DNA of 64,000 nt from Clostridium tertium (GCF_017873245.1 NZ_JAGGJY010000015.1:34331-98330), one strand, 5' to 3'; shown: positions 1 to 9,360, counted from the first letter of the stretch. The notes: generated from the sequence alone by a model not told the origin. Made by a program: numbers and translations.

Positions 1-1
1 T

Positions 2-106
2 TTATATATCCACCCAGCTATAGAAACTGCTAATTTAACCAAAGAAGAACAAGATGCTTTACCTAAAAAAGTTTATGAAATAATTAAAAGCAAATTACCT
101 AATTAA
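2..106 (+). CDS. C-terminal end of a PlsC-like acyltransferase (partial)
   Basis: The window opens inside a plus-strand reading frame whose last 34 codons read as a PlsC-type 1-acyl-glycerol-3-phosphate acyltransferase tail: a segment IHPAIET followed by LTKEEQDALPKKVYEIIKSK. In that family a hydrophilic tail of the form 'I-x-P-I-x-T-x-x-x-(T/S)-K-E-x-x-x-L-x-x-K-V-x-x-I-I' follows the acyltransferase core. The catalytic HxxxxD motif would lie outside the window, so the assignment rests on this tail alone and is tentative. Confidence 0.5.
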   Translation, partial: LYIHPAIETANLTKEEQDALPKKVYEIIKSKLPN

Positions 107-191
107 AAAAGTGAAAAATGAAAGAATTAAAGAGTTGAAAAATTGAAGAGATAATTCAACTTTGTTGAATTATGAAAATGAAATAGCTAAT

Positions 192-245
192 AAAAAAGAT
201 AGTAGATGGATTATGTAAAACAAATCTATCTACTATCTTTTTTAT
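192..245. terminator. Intrinsic terminator, usable on both strands
   Basis: Arms of about 16 bases (AAAAAAGATAGTAGAT and its complement) enclose a short loop and are flanked by A- and T-runs. It sits between the plus-strand acyltransferase tail and the minus-strand MATE gene, so it can serve both. Confidence 0.75.
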
Positions 246-319
246 TAAAGATTCAAAGTACCTTCTATTCAAAAATCCTTTCACTTTTTTCCCTTTTCAC
301 CATTGATTTTAATTCTCAT

Positions 320-1690
320 CTAAGTAGCTAACTCGTTCTCTGCTATTACATTCTTAATCCACTTTCCTGATTTCAATCTTCTTCTCTCAAAACAAATTTT
401 AATAAATTCCTCTGTGCATATTAGTAAGTATACAAATGTTATTGGTAACTTAAAGACTATAGCTGCTAAAAATGCCATTGGAACTGCATAAAACCAAACT
501 GTTCCTAGTTGTACTAATGTAGAATAAAGGGTATCTCCACCACCTCTAAATATACCTACAATCATAACTACATTATAAGATCTTATAGGACATATCAAAG
601 CCATTACTCTTAAAACTACTACAGTATCATTAAATGTTCCTGCTTCTACATTAAATGGCTTAACTATTTGAGGAGCTAAAACCCAAACTAAAACTCCTAT
701 TATTAATCCAAGAACCGGTGCAACTTTTCCTATTTTATGTGAGTAATCAACTGCAACATCTTCTTCATTTGCACCTATCTTATTACCAACCATAATAGCT
801 GCTGCAGAGGCTAGTCCAATGCACAGTACCATAAACATATTATTTAAAGTAGTTGCAATTTGCATTGTGGCAACAGCGCTTGTTCCTATTTGAGCATAAG
901 CAATTGAATATGCAGTCATCCCTAATGACCATAATAATTCGTTTGCTATAACAGCTGTTGATGTATTAAAGTATATTTTCACAAAGTTTATATCAAAGGC
1001 AAATAGCTCCTTAACCTTTGAGGATATAATATTCTTTTTACCATATATTATTACAATTATATAAATCATTTCTATAGTACGTGCTATAGTTGTAGCTAAA
1101 GCAGCTCCTACTACCCCCATTGGTTTTACACCTAAATTTCCAAAAATAAATACCCAGTTTAAAAATGCATTGCTTAATACACCTATTAAACTTGCATACA
1201 TCGGTGCTTTTGGTTGCTCAGAACTTCTAAGAGCTGAAGAAAAACCTTGCGTAAAATTAGTAAATATAAAGCTTATTGCAATAATTCTTAAATATTGAAC
1301 GCCTAATTCTATAACTTGAATATCCCTTGATAAAATTTTCATTATTGGTTCCGCTATAATAAATGCAGCTCCTCCAAATATTAATGAAGCTATAAACCCA
1401 ATAGTAATATCTAATCCCAATACCTTTTTAATGCTAACTATATCTTTTCTTCCCCAATATTGAGACATAAATACACTAGCTCCTGCATTTATCCCAGAAA
1501 TACATAGCATAAAAATAAAAAAGTACTGATTTGCTAATCCTACAGCTGCAATAGCTTCTTCTCCTAACCTACCAACCATTAAATTATCCACAAGGTTTAA
1601 TGATGAAGTAATAAAATTTTGAAATGTTATTGGTAAAGCTAGCGTAAGCATGGTCTTTAAAAATGTTTTATCCTTTAGTATCTTTTTCAT
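320..1690 (-). CDS. MATE family multidrug/cation antiporter
   Basis: This 456-residue protein is a multidrug and toxic compound extrusion (MATE) transporter, expected to expel drugs or cationic metabolites across the cytoplasmic membrane using an ion gradient. The N-terminus (LALPITFQNFITSSLNLVDN) is the typical first MatE helix with the following VDNLMVGRLGEEAIAAVG motif, and about twelve hydrophobic segments follow in two similar halves, the second beginning near residue 235. Length is normal for the family. The start ATG has AGGAAC-like Shine-Dalgarno weakly placed. It is monocistronic: terminators lie on each side. The substrate cannot be read from sequence. Confidence 0.9.
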   Translation of the reverse strand: MKKILKDKTFLKTMLTLALPITFQNFITSSLNLVDNLMVGRLGEEAIAAVGLANQYFFIFMLCISGINAGASVFMSQYWGRKDIVSIKKVLGLDITIGFIASLIFGGAAFIIAEPIMKILSRDIQVIELGVQYLRIIAISFIFTNFTQGFSSALRSSEQPKAPMYASLIGVLSNAFLNWVFIFGNLGVKPMGVVGAALATTIARTIEMIYIIVIIYGKKNIISSKVKELFAFDINFVKIYFNTSTAVIANELLWSLGMTAYSIAYAQIGTSAVATMQIATTLNNMFMVLCIGLASAAAIMVGNKIGANEEDVAVDYSHKIGKVAPVLGLIIGVLVWVLAPQIVKPFNVEAGTFNDTVVVLRVMALICPIRSYNVVMIVGIFRGGGDTLYSTLVQLGTVWFYAVPMAFLAAIVFKLPITFVYLLICTEEFIKICFERRRLKSGKWIKNVIAENELAT

Positions 1691-1725
1691 CTAGTTCCTC
1701 CAACTTTTATTTATTTAATTTAATG

Positions 1726-1771
1726 CATAAAAAAAGAGCATATGGGTAGTCTGGCCGCCCATCTGCTCTTT
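1726..1771 (-). terminator. Intrinsic terminator or leader hairpin before the MATE gene
   Basis: Arms AAAGAGCANATGGG/CCCATNTGCTCTTT enclose a GC-rich loop and are followed on the minus strand by a run of seven T. It lies 54 bases after the Fic-like gene stop and about 40 bases before the MATE start, so it most simply ends the Fic-like transcript; an attenuator for the MATE gene is the alternative. Confidence 0.75.
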
Positions 1772-1825
1772 AACACTTAATTTTTTCCTTAGTTATTTTC
1801 TAATAATTATTTGAATTTGTCAACA

Positions 1826-2932
1826 TTATTCTTCAAAGTTATCCACAATTGTAGATATATCATTCTTGTAATATTCATATCTTTTTCCTGACTTAGCAAT
1901 CTTAAAAAACCCTAATGTGACTAAATAATTTAAATCGCTTCTAGCAGTTTCATATGAAATATCTAATTTATTTTTATAGTTGTCAATAGTTACAACATTA
2001 TCCTTAGATGATAAAATGCTGTTTATAAATTTAATATGTCTTTCTTCTAATTTTACATTATTTCTTTCAATTAGTTCCTTTAATATCTTTTTACCAAATT
2101 TACAGTTTAATTCATTATTCAAAACTTCAACAGCCTCTCTTAATGCACTTATGTAAAATCTTATAAAATAAGTTATATCACCATTTGAATATATACTATT
2201 TTCGATTGCAGCTTTATATTTTTTTAATTTTGAATTTATAAGTGTTGATAATGAACAGTATTTTATAACTTCATACCCATTAATCAATAGATATTTATAT
2301 GATAAAAGCTCTGAAATTATAGAGTTATATCTTCTAAAAGGCTTGTTGACTATTATATACAAATATATTGTTGCAGCTACTGTTAATGCATTTTTCCCTT
2401 CGTCTTCATTTATTAAGGAAATTAAAGTCTTTATATTACCTGCATTTGACTCATTTCTAACAATTCCTTCTATAGCATTCTTATTATCTTTTATACCTTC
2501 TCCATCAACAATACTATACAAATTACATATAAACTCTTCATCTATATTGCAGCCATTACTAATAGCTAATTTTAAATTCTTTAGTATTTCATCTGAAATA
2601 ACTATGTTCTCTAAATTCGCCAATCCTAATAACTCAGCCTCTTCAGCTGAATTATATATCTTCTCCCTTATCTTTGAAGATATATAATTAAATACCCCTA
2701 AATTATTTGCTTCATTAATAAATTCTGTATTACTAATAATATCCTCTGTATTATTAAACCAATAATTTACAAATGGTTTGAAATTAAAATTACTTTCAAA
2801 AGATATTTTCATTCTATCATCTTCAATTATTTTCCATATACTTTCCAATTCTTCTTTGTCAAATATTCTTCTTGAAATTTGTTTCTTACTAAAATATAAA
2901 TTGTTAAAATCTTGAATAATTTGAGCATCCAT
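1826..2932 (-). CDS. Fic/DOC-fold protein with degenerate active-site motif and C-terminal winged helix
   Basis: The 368-residue protein has the layout of Fic proteins: an N-terminal helical region, a central helical Fic core, and a C-terminal winged-helix domain (about residues 290-360, with SYETARSDLNYLVTLGFF as the recognition part). In active Fic enzymes the core carries HPFx(D/E)GNGRxxR, which transfers AMP or other groups to hydroxyl side chains. Here the corresponding segment reads IVNKPFRRYNSIISELL (about residues 191-207): the catalytic His is Lys, and the GNGR loop is absent. It may therefore act only as a regulator or binding protein. Monocistronic, between terminators. The Fic assignment is by motif position and fold pattern and would need a profile search. 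Confidence 0.6.
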   Translation of the reverse strand: MDAQIIQDFNNLYFSKKQISRRIFDKEELESIWKIIEDDRMKISFESNFNFKPFVNYWFNNTEDIISNTEFINEANNLGVFNYISSKIREKIYNSAEEAELLGLANLENIVISDEILKNLKLAISNGCNIDEEFICNLYSIVDGEGIKDNKNAIEGIVRNESNAGNIKTLISLINEDEGKNALTVAATIYLYIIVNKPFRRYNSIISELLSYKYLLINGYEVIKYCSLSTLINSKLKKYKAAIENSIYSNGDITYFIRFYISALREAVEVLNNELNCKFGKKILKELIERNNVKLEERHIKFINSILSSKDNVVTIDNYKNKLDISYETARSDLNYLVTLGFFKIAKSGKRYEYYKNDISTIVDNFEE

Positions 2933-3095
2933 AACTTTTTCCTCACTTTTATTACTAAATATATTAATATAAAAATACTATTCATTATTTTATTCAAATA
3001 CTATAATTTTACTAATTATATACTATTAATTTACTTTATAATTATATATTAAAATACTTATAGTTATATTTCAATGATATTTTTATACAAATAAA

Positions 3096-3121
3096 AAAGG
3101 GAGAGGCTTAACCTATCCCAT
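3096..3121 (-). terminator. Probable terminator of the ogt gene
   Basis: GGGAGAGG/CCTATCCC imperfect stem followed on the minus strand by a run of T, 41 bases after the ogt stop codon. Confidence 0.6.
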
Positions 3122-3161
3122 AATATGTAAAATTTATATTTTCCTTTTTATTTTCTTTTTA

Positions 3162-3659
3162 TTAAATCTTTTTTTCAAATTTAATAAGTTTTTCTTGAAT
3201 ATCTGTATGATTGCCAGCATATCCTATTAACTTTCCATTTTTACCAGCAACTCTATGACAAGGTATTACTATAGGAATAGGATTTGCTCTATTTGCTTGC
3301 CCTATTGCTCTTACAGCCTTTTCGTTACCAATTGCTTTTGCTATATAACTATAACTTTTTATTTCTCCATATGGAATTTTTATTAATTCATTCCATACTA
3401 GTTTTCTAAATTCAGTTCCTTCTATATCTAATTTTAAATCAAAGTCTCTTCTTTCTCCTGCAAAATATTCATTTAATTGAGTAATTACATCCAAGCATAT
3501 CTTTTTATCTTCTATTAAATTATTTTTCCCCTTAAATTTGATCCACTCTTCTTCTATTAATTCAATTCCTCTTAATCCTTTTAAACTTTTTACAATATAT
3601 ATAGAACCTATTATGCTATCTATTTTGTAAAAATATAATTTTTCTCTACAATTCTCCAT
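3162..3659 (-). CDS. ogt: Methylated-DNA--protein-cysteine methyltransferase
   Basis: Suicide repair protein that removes methyl groups from O6-methylguanine (and O4-methylthymine) in DNA onto its own cysteine. The active-site motif IPCHRV is at residues 132-137 with the acceptor Cys134, preceded by the helix-turn-helix segment ending RAIGQANRANPIPIVI and followed by the GY(A) segment (GYAGN). At 165 residues it is the usual Ogt length with the N-terminal Ada-like ribonuclease-fold domain (residues 1-75) but no AdaA or AlkA fusion. Expressed alone on the minus strand, divergent from the DEAD-box helicase; no Ada-type operator was recognised. Confidence 0.95.
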   Translation of the reverse strand: MENCREKLYFYKIDSIIGSIYIVKSLKGLRGIELIEEEWIKFKGKNNLIEDKKICLDVITQLNEYFAGERRDFDLKLDIEGTEFRKLVWNELIKIPYGEIKSYSYIAKAIGNEKAVRAIGQANRANPIPIVIPCHRVAGKNGKLIGYAGNHTDIQEKLIKFEKKI

Positions 3660-3968
3660 ATTATTCCTCCATTCAAACGTTTACTGATTGTTTTTTTAAT
3701 ATTTATTGCAAAATAACTTATTTTACTAATAAATAATACGAGCATATTTCTGAATTATAGTGTATACTAAGTTAGTTAAGAAAAAATAATATTACATTAT
3801 AGCAAAAATTTAATAGTACTTAAAATCATAATATGACCTGTTATAGTACATACTATAGTTATGATTTAAGATATGTTATTTAAATTATATAGCTAATATA
3901 AAATAAAAAATATATTATATATATTTAATTATATATTATTTTAAATACTAAAAGAAAGAGGATTTTGA
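3660..3968. promoter_or_regulatory. 309-bp divergent intergenic region with nested dyads in the helicase leader
   Basis: The region separates ogt (minus) from the DEAD-box helicase (plus). It holds an outer dyad with arms CTTAAAATCATAA (3819-3831) and TTATGATTTAAG (3859-3870) and an inner perfect dyad TATAGTA/TACTATA (3842-3857). The helicase start has AAAGAAAGAGGA as ribosome site. DEAD-box genes of this class often have long structured leaders used for autoregulation or cold induction; that role here is inference. Confidence 0.4.
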
Positions 3969-5549
3969 ATGAACGAAATAAAATTTAGTAACTTAGGGCT
4001 TAAGGATACCCTTTTGAAATCTATTAATGATTTAGGTTTTGAAAAACCATCACAAATACAAGCTGAGGCAATACCTGTGGCTATACAAGGATATGACCTT
4101 ATAGGTCAAGCTCAAACTGGTACTGGTAAAACTGCCGCTTTTGGATGTGGAATTATTAATCATATTTCTAAAAAAAGTGGACTTAGCGCTATAATTTTAG
4201 CTCCAACAAGAGAACTAGCAATACAAGTTAATGATGAGCTAAAAAGATTATCAAAATATGATGATTTAACAATACTACCTGTTTACGGTGGAGATCCAAT
4301 AACAAATCAAATAAGAGCATTAAAAAGAAATGTTAATATAGTAGTTGGTACTCCTGGTAGAGTTTTAGATCATATAAAGAGAGGAACTATAAAACTAGAT
4401 CAAATTAAGTTTTTAGTTTTAGACGAAGCTGATGAAATGTTGAATATGGGCTTCATAGATGACTTAGAAGATATAATAAAACAATTACCAAGTGAAAGAC
4501 AAACTTTATTATTCTCAGCAACTATGCCTGATCAAATAAGAAAATTAGCTAAAAGATATATGAAACCTGATGCTAAGCATATATCTATAAAGAAAACTTC
4601 TATGACTGTATCTACGATAAGTCAAAACTTCTTTGAGGTATCTCATAAGACAAGATTTGAAGCACTTTGTAGAGTTTTAGATTTTGATACTCCATCATCT
4701 GCAATTATATTCTGTAGAACTAAAAAAGGCGTAGATGAACTAGTTGAAGGTATGCAATCAAGAGGATATGTAGTTGAAGGTATGCACGGAGATATGTCTC
4801 AAGCTCATAGATTAAGAACATTAAAGAAATTTAAAGAAGGTTCTTTAAACTATTTAGTTGCAACTGATGTAGCTGCAAGAGGTATAGATGTAGAGGGTAT
4901 AACACACGTTATAAACTATGATTTACCTCAAGACGTTGAAAGCTATGTTCATAGAATAGGTAGAACTGGAAGAGCAAATAGAGAAGGTATAGCTTATTCA
5001 TTAGTTTCTCCAAAAGAGTATTCAATGTTAAAACAAATAAAATCAGTAACTAAAAGCGATATATCTAGAAAAAATATCCCAACAGTTAATGATATATTTA
5101 ACAGTAAATCAAAATCAATATTAGAAGATGTAACTAATACTATTAATGATTCTGATTACTCAAAGTTTATCCCAGTAGCAACAGAATTAACTCAAAAGTA
5201 TGATTCTGTAGAAATTATTGCTGCATTAATAAAGAATAAATTCAATGATGATTTATTAGAAACTTATACATCTGATGTTTTAGAAGCTCCTAAATCAGAA
5301 GATATCCGTTTATTCTTATCTATAGGAAGAAGAGATGGCATAAATCCTAAAACTCTAGTTAACTTTATTAAGGATACAGCTAGAATAAGAGCTTCTTCAA
5401 TAGGTGATATAGATATATTAGAAAACTTCTCATTTGTTAATATATCTCCAGACGTTAAGGATAAAGTTCTTGATAAATGTATCGGTGTTAAGCTTAATAA
5501 GAGAAAAGTAAACATCGAAGTCGCAAATAAAAATAGAAAAAGAAAATAA
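3969..5549 (+). CDS. DEAD-box ATP-dependent RNA helicase (DeaD/CshA type)
   Basis: RNA helicase expected to remodel rRNA or mRNA structure, for example in ribosome assembly, cold growth and RNA decay. All core motifs are visible in order: Q motif (GFEKPSQIQ, near residue 23), Walker A AQTGTGKT, PTRELA, TPGR, DEAD, SAT, then in the second RecA domain IIFCRTK, ATDVAARGIDV and HRIGRTGR. Beyond about residue 375 is a tail that ends in a DbpA-type RNA-binding fold (about residues 445-518, starting RLFLSIGRRDGINPKTL), which targets some family members to 23S rRNA. Total length 526 residues. The gene is single, with a long leader and a terminator directly downstream. Confidence 0.95.
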   Translation: MNEIKFSNLGLKDTLLKSINDLGFEKPSQIQAEAIPVAIQGYDLIGQAQTGTGKTAAFGCGIINHISKKSGLSAIILAPTRELAIQVNDELKRLSKYDDLTILPVYGGDPITNQIRALKRNVNIVVGTPGRVLDHIKRGTIKLDQIKFLVLDEADEMLNMGFIDDLEDIIKQLPSERQTLLFSATMPDQIRKLAKRYMKPDAKHISIKKTSMTVSTISQNFFEVSHKTRFEALCRVLDFDTPSSAIIFCRTKKGVDELVEGMQSRGYVVEGMHGDMSQAHRLRTLKKFKEGSLNYLVATDVAARGIDVEGITHVINYDLPQDVESYVHRIGRTGRANREGIAYSLVSPKEYSMLKQIKSVTKSDISRKNIPTVNDIFNSKSKSILEDVTNTINDSDYSKFIPVATELTQKYDSVEIIAALIKNKFNDDLLETYTSDVLEAPKSEDIRLFLSIGRRDGINPKTLVNFIKDTARIRASSIGDIDILENFSFVNISPDVKDKVLDKCIGVKLNKRKVNIEVANKNRKRK

Positions 5550-5560
5550 TTAAATAAAAA

Positions 5561-5603
5561 TAAGGCTATTTTAAGCTTGAGGCAAGCATTAAATAGCCTT
5601 TTG
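5561..5603. terminator. Bidirectional terminator after the DEAD-box helicase
   Basis: AAGGCTATTT/AAATAGCCTT stem with T-run after it on the plus strand; the minus-strand gene ending at 5606 can share it. Confidence 0.8.
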
Positions 5604-5605
5604 TA

Positions 5606-5908
5606 TTATTTACATTTCTTTTTTATTCCTTCATAAAGATACCTTAAATACTCAATATTTTTACCTTCTTTTTCAAGGATACTTATTCTATCCTCTACTC
5701 TCTTAATGGTTTCCTTTGCTTCATCAAAATCCTTATGATTTATACATGTGCTTGTATATTCTAATAAATAATCTATTTTTAATACTAATTCTGCTAAATC
5801 TTCTCTATTATCATTTACTAAATCAACTAATAAAGAATATATTTTAGGAGATGTATCCTTTCTTACACTACTTAGTAAATCATTATTTTTACTAGTTTTT
5901 CTTCCCAT
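5606..5908 (-). CDS. Conserved helical protein of unknown function, 100 aa
   Basis: Not recognised. The product is soluble, highly charged and predicted almost wholly helical, with an amphipathic second half (residues 55-90, rich in Lys/Glu with heptad-like spacing of Ile, Val, Leu) that could form a coiled coil. It has no signal peptide or membrane segment. The start ATG is preceded by AGAGGTGATT at good distance, supporting real translation. It lies convergent to the helicase and divergent from rubredoxin, so it is probably monocistronic. Confidence 0.65.
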   Translation of the reverse strand: MGRKTSKNNDLLSSVRKDTSPKIYSLLVDLVNDNREDLAELVLKIDYLLEYTSTCINHKDFDEAKETIKRVEDRISILEKEGKNIEYLRYLYEGIKKKCK

Positions 5909-6038
5909 ATAATCACCTCTATCTCTAAATCTGTTCTTATTTTATTATTTTTTTATCATTTATAATAATTTATATCATATTTTTATAATATACCCAATAC
6001 ATTTTAAAATATAAAGGAATTTTAGGAGGTTTATATTA

Positions 6039-6203
6039 ATGCAAAAATATATTTGTGTACCTTGTACCTATGTTTATGATCCAGAATACGGTGATCCAGA
6101 TAACGGAATAGATCCTGATACAGCTTTTGAAGATTTACCTGATGATTGGGTTTGCCCAGTTTGTGGTGCTTCTAAAGATGAATTTGAGCCTTTAGATGAA
6201 TAA
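6039..6203 (+). CDS. Rubredoxin
   Basis: Small cytoplasmic one-iron electron carrier of 54 residues. The two iron-binding pairs are present: [19 protein letters not shown] near the start (CxxC at residues 6 and 9) and [12 protein letters not shown] near the end (residues 39 and 42), as is the conserved Gly-Asp-Pro-(Asn)-Gly-Ile turn and the Asp-Trp-x-Cys-Pro stretch. A strong TTTAGGAGG site precedes the ATG. In anaerobes rubredoxins supply electrons to rubrerythrin, superoxide reductase or flavodiiron proteins during oxygen stress; none of these partners is next door. It is followed at once by a terminator. Confidence 0.97.
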   Translation: MQKYICVPCTYVYDPEYGDPDNGIDPDTAFEDLPDDWVCPVCGASKDEFEPLDE

Positions 6204-6211
6204 TTTATAAT

Positions 6212-6238
6212 AAAAAACAGTCTTAACGACTGTTTTTT
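6212..6238. terminator. Bidirectional terminator, rubredoxin / methyltransferase
   Basis: Perfect arms AAAAAACAGTC/GACTGTTTTTT with a five-base loop; it overlaps the last bases of the convergent methyltransferase gene. Confidence 0.85.
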
Positions 6239-7715
6239 ATGTTCTCTTAATTAAATCAATTTTAAACTTATTTATATATACTATTGTATCATTAGATAAG
6301 TTAGCAGTATCATTAACTATCTCATCTATTTCATTTAATATTTCATTAATATCTTCTTCATTTTTAACTTTATCATATACTGAGCACCCTAAATAAGATA
6401 ACCTCTCCTTTGCTTCATTGTCAAAGTTTAAAAGTGGTATTCTTGATACATATCCTGATGTTATCATATTGCTTCTATTTAAAACACCTCTAACTAAATA
6501 AGTCACTAAAGTAGAGTTTAAATACGCAAGTAACCAAAATGCATCTTTATCATCACATATAATGCAAGTATTTACACCAAAGGTGCTTTCTTTTGGTAAC
6601 TTGCAAGCTGTAAATTGTACCCCCATTGAAGAGCAAATTATTCCTGACTTATATAAAAGTTCTTTATTTCTTACTATAAAATTAGGAATACTTTTAGATA
6701 TATTTATAAAATCCTTATTTATATACATGATTTTATTTGTATAATACTTATCTTTTCCTGGATTCTTATAAAATGGAACTGTATATGGATTATTCATTTC
6801 TTTTGATAAATACAATTTATCATTACCTGTCGATATTCCCGTTATACATTTAAATTGTTCCCCTAATCTATTAAGTGTAAATAAGCTTTTAACCTTTTCA
6901 GGACACTCTATTATAAATTCACTATTATCCATTTTATTATTCAATACTATATCATTTAAATTGTATAAATTATTATTAGATGAATCTAAAATATTAATTA
7001 GCTCTTCTATGCTTCTACATCTATTGTTTATAATTACATTTTCTTGGTAGCTTAATCCCTTTTGTAATATAACTATACTAGTCCTTACTTCAGCACCTTG
7101 CTCCAAAAACAAATCAGTTGGACACATAGTTATTTCATGTATAGAGCAGGTGTTCAATATTTTCTTTCTTAGACCTTGATAACTTTTAGAAGTTAAAAAT
7201 GAGTCGTGAGTTATTATTCCTATAACAGCACCATCTTTTGCTAAATCTATTACAGCCGAAATAAAAAGTCCATACATATTATGAACACCTACATCATTGA
7301 AATGCTTTTTTAATTCCTTTTTATTATCCCTTATATATTGAACTTCATGACAATTATAAGGTGGATTTAAAACATAATAATCATAATTTAAGTTTTTTAT
7401 TTGATTATTTGCACTAACAAATTCATAATAGTATTTTATAAAATCTGTATTTTTAAAATTACAATTATACTCTTCTTTATACTTAATGATATCTATACCA
7501 TAAGTTTCTATATTAAACTTATTAAAAGGATTAAGCATTTCTTCTCTTCCACAGCATGGATCTAAAACACTCTTCCCATTATTATTTACTTCCATTACCC
7601 TCATTGTAATATAATCACATATAAAACTTGGAGTTGAATAATAACCTATTTGTCTTTTATCTATAGATAAATCATTTATTATTTTTTCTCTTAAAACTTT
7701 TTCTTTTCTCCCCAT
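6237..7715 (-). CDS. Orphan N6-adenine DNA methyltransferase with fused target-recognition domain
   Basis: Class I SAM-dependent methyltransferase acting on adenine in DNA. Motif I-like SVLDPCCGREEM binds SAM, and the catalytic NPPY is in YYVLNPPYNCHEV (about residues 116-119 of the ATG form). The C-terminal half (from about residue 270) resembles the target-recognition domain of Type IIG/TaqI-like enzymes, ending in LLAYLNSTLVTYL. No nuclease domain and no adjacent restriction or specificity gene is present, so it looks like a solitary regulatory or housekeeping methylase. The frame opens at a TTG (7730), but the ATG at 7715 has GGAGAGGG correctly placed 7 bases upstream and is the better start. 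Clostridial orphan methylases such as C. difficile CamA have this layout, but orthology was not shown. Confidence 0.85.
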   Translation of the reverse strand: MGRKEKVLREKIINDLSIDKRQIGYYSTPSFICDYITMRVMEVNNNGKSVLDPCCGREEMLNPFNKFNIETYGIDIIKYKEEYNCNFKNTDFIKYYYEFVSANNQIKNLNYDYYVLNPPYNCHEVQYIRDNKKELKKHFNDVGVHNMYGLFISAVIDLAKDGAVIGIITHDSFLTSKSYQGLRKKILNTCSIHEITMCPTDLFLEQGAEVRTSIVILQKGLSYQENVIINNRCRSIEELINILDSSNNNLYNLNDIVLNNKMDNSEFIIECPEKVKSLFTLNRLGEQFKCITGISTGNDKLYLSKEMNNPYTVPFYKNPGKDKYYTNKIMYINKDFINISKSIPNFIVRNKELLYKSGIICSSMGVQFTACKLPKESTFGVNTCIICDDKDAFWLLAYLNSTLVTYLVRGVLNRSNMITSGYVSRIPLLNFDNEAKERLSYLGCSVYDKVKNEEDINEILNEIDEIVNDTANLSNDTIVYINKFKIDLIKRT

Positions 7716-7851
7716 AAATTCCCTCTCCAAATTTGATTTTATGAAATATTACAAAAGCACATATCTTTCATATAATAATCTCTACAATTAAAAAGATTAT
7801 TATTAAATGGGAAATCTATTTATATAAAATCTTCAAATTAAATAATTCATA

Positions 7852-9270
7852 CTAATTATTTAATAAATTATCAAAATTATTAGCACTTAATACTAGAATA
7901 TCTCCCTTATTAATAATTGTAGATCCTTTCGGAACTATAACTTCATCTCCACGTTTTATCATTACTATTAATATATCCTCAGGGATATCAGAATCCATAA
8001 TGGTCTTATTAACCCATTTGCTATCATCAAATATATTAACTTCTAAAAGCTTTGTACTCTTGTCTTCTTTATAGTCATTAAATGTTCTTAATACAGGAGT
8101 ACTATCATCAACTAAATCTAACTTTTGTGCTACTTTTGGTATTAACGTTCCTTGTATAGCTACAGATAATAATGCTATAAAGAACACTATATGGAATATA
8201 TCATTTTGTATATTAACTCCATAAGTTATAGAAAATATTGCAAAAACTATTGATGCAGCACCTCTAAGACCTACCCATGATATGAAGATCTTTTCTTTAA
8301 CAGAATAATTAAACTTACTTAAAATTATAAATGTCGCTAATGGTCTTGCTATTACTATCATAAATATCGATATCGCTATAGATATACCAACTACTTGTGG
8401 TAATTTAGATGGGAAAGATAATAAACCTAAAATAAAGAATAAAGCAATTTGCATTATCCAAGATACTCCATCAAAGAAATGGAATAAACTCTTCTTGTGA
8501 GGTATCTTACTATTGCCTATTATAATCCCTGCCATATATACGCTTAGATATCCATTTCCTCCAAGCCATTCACTTACTGCATAGGATAATATTGCAATGG
8601 CAGTTATAAATATTGTATAGAAACCCTCTACTTCAAAATTAGCACGTCTAATTACATAAACAGCCCCTTTAGCTAATATGCTTCCTATTAATATTCCAAA
8701 TACTATTTGCTTTATTATCATTGGAACCATAGAGCCTACCCCTGTATTAGACATGAAGGTTAAAACTATAAGTGTTAACATATATGCAATAGGGTCATTA
8801 CTACCACTTTCTATTTCTAACAAAGGTGCCAGTGAGCCCTTTAAGTTAAGTTTTTGAGAACGTAGTATTGAGAATACTGAAGCTGCATCAGTTGAACCAA
8901 CAACAGATCCTATAAGAAACCCTTCTAATAAACTCGTACCTAATACAAAATAACAAAATAATCCTGTAAGTCCTGCTGTAATTATAACCCCTAAGGTTGA
9001 CATTAATATAGATGGGACAGCTGATTCCTTAGCTGTTTTCCAATTAGTACCGAACCCTCCATAAAACATTATAAATACTAACCCTAATGAACATAGCTTA
9101 CTCGTTAATTCATAATCATCAAAGTATATTCCTACAATTCCATCAGAGCCAAATAGCATTCCTAATACTATAAAAATTAAAAGCATTGGAACCCCAAATT
9201 TGTATAAAATCTTACTGGATGTTATGCAAATCAATAATATTAATCCGCATATAATCATTAATTCAATCAT
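7852..9270 (-). CDS. CPA1-type potassium/proton antiporter with C-terminal RCK_C domain
   Basis: Membrane antiporter of 472 residues with about twelve hydrophobic segments in residues 1-385, including the family signature GSTDAASVFSILRSQ and the ESGSNDPIAY motif that holds the ion-binding Asp pair. The soluble tail (about residues 395-472, IMIKRGDEVIVPKGSTIINKGDILVL) is a TrkA-C/RCK_C domain, as in NhaP2/CvrA and the c-di-AMP-regulated CpaA proteins. Expected role is K+ (or Na+) efflux coupled to proton uptake for potassium and pH homeostasis; regulation by c-di-AMP is known for related proteins and only inferred here. Confidence 0.9.
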   Translation of the reverse strand: MIELMIICGLILLICITSSKILYKFGVPMLLIFIVLGMLFGSDGIVGIYFDDYELTSKLCSLGLVFIMFYGGFGTNWKTAKESAVPSILMSTLGVIITAGLTGLFCYFVLGTSLLEGFLIGSVVGSTDAASVFSILRSQKLNLKGSLAPLLEIESGSNDPIAYMLTLIVLTFMSNTGVGSMVPMIIKQIVFGILIGSILAKGAVYVIRRANFEVEGFYTIFITAIAILSYAVSEWLGGNGYLSVYMAGIIIGNSKIPHKKSLFHFFDGVSWIMQIALFFILGLLSFPSKLPQVVGISIAISIFMIVIARPLATFIILSKFNYSVKEKIFISWVGLRGAASIVFAIFSITYGVNIQNDIFHIVFFIALLSVAIQGTLIPKVAQKLDLVDDSTPVLRTFNDYKEDKSTKLLEVNIFDDSKWVNKTIMDSDIPEDILIVMIKRGDEVIVPKGSTIINKGDILVLSANNFDNLLNN

Positions 9271-9360
9271 ATTACCTCCTTAAAAATATTTATTTTACCC
9301 ATTAATTATACACTAAAACTTATAATCATTCCAATCTACCAATTTTGTTCATTCTCATAA

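Noticed and set aside
1726..1771. Metabolite riboswitch upstream of the MATE gene
   Set aside because: Only one hairpin is present and it sits just after the preceding gene; a terminator explains it.
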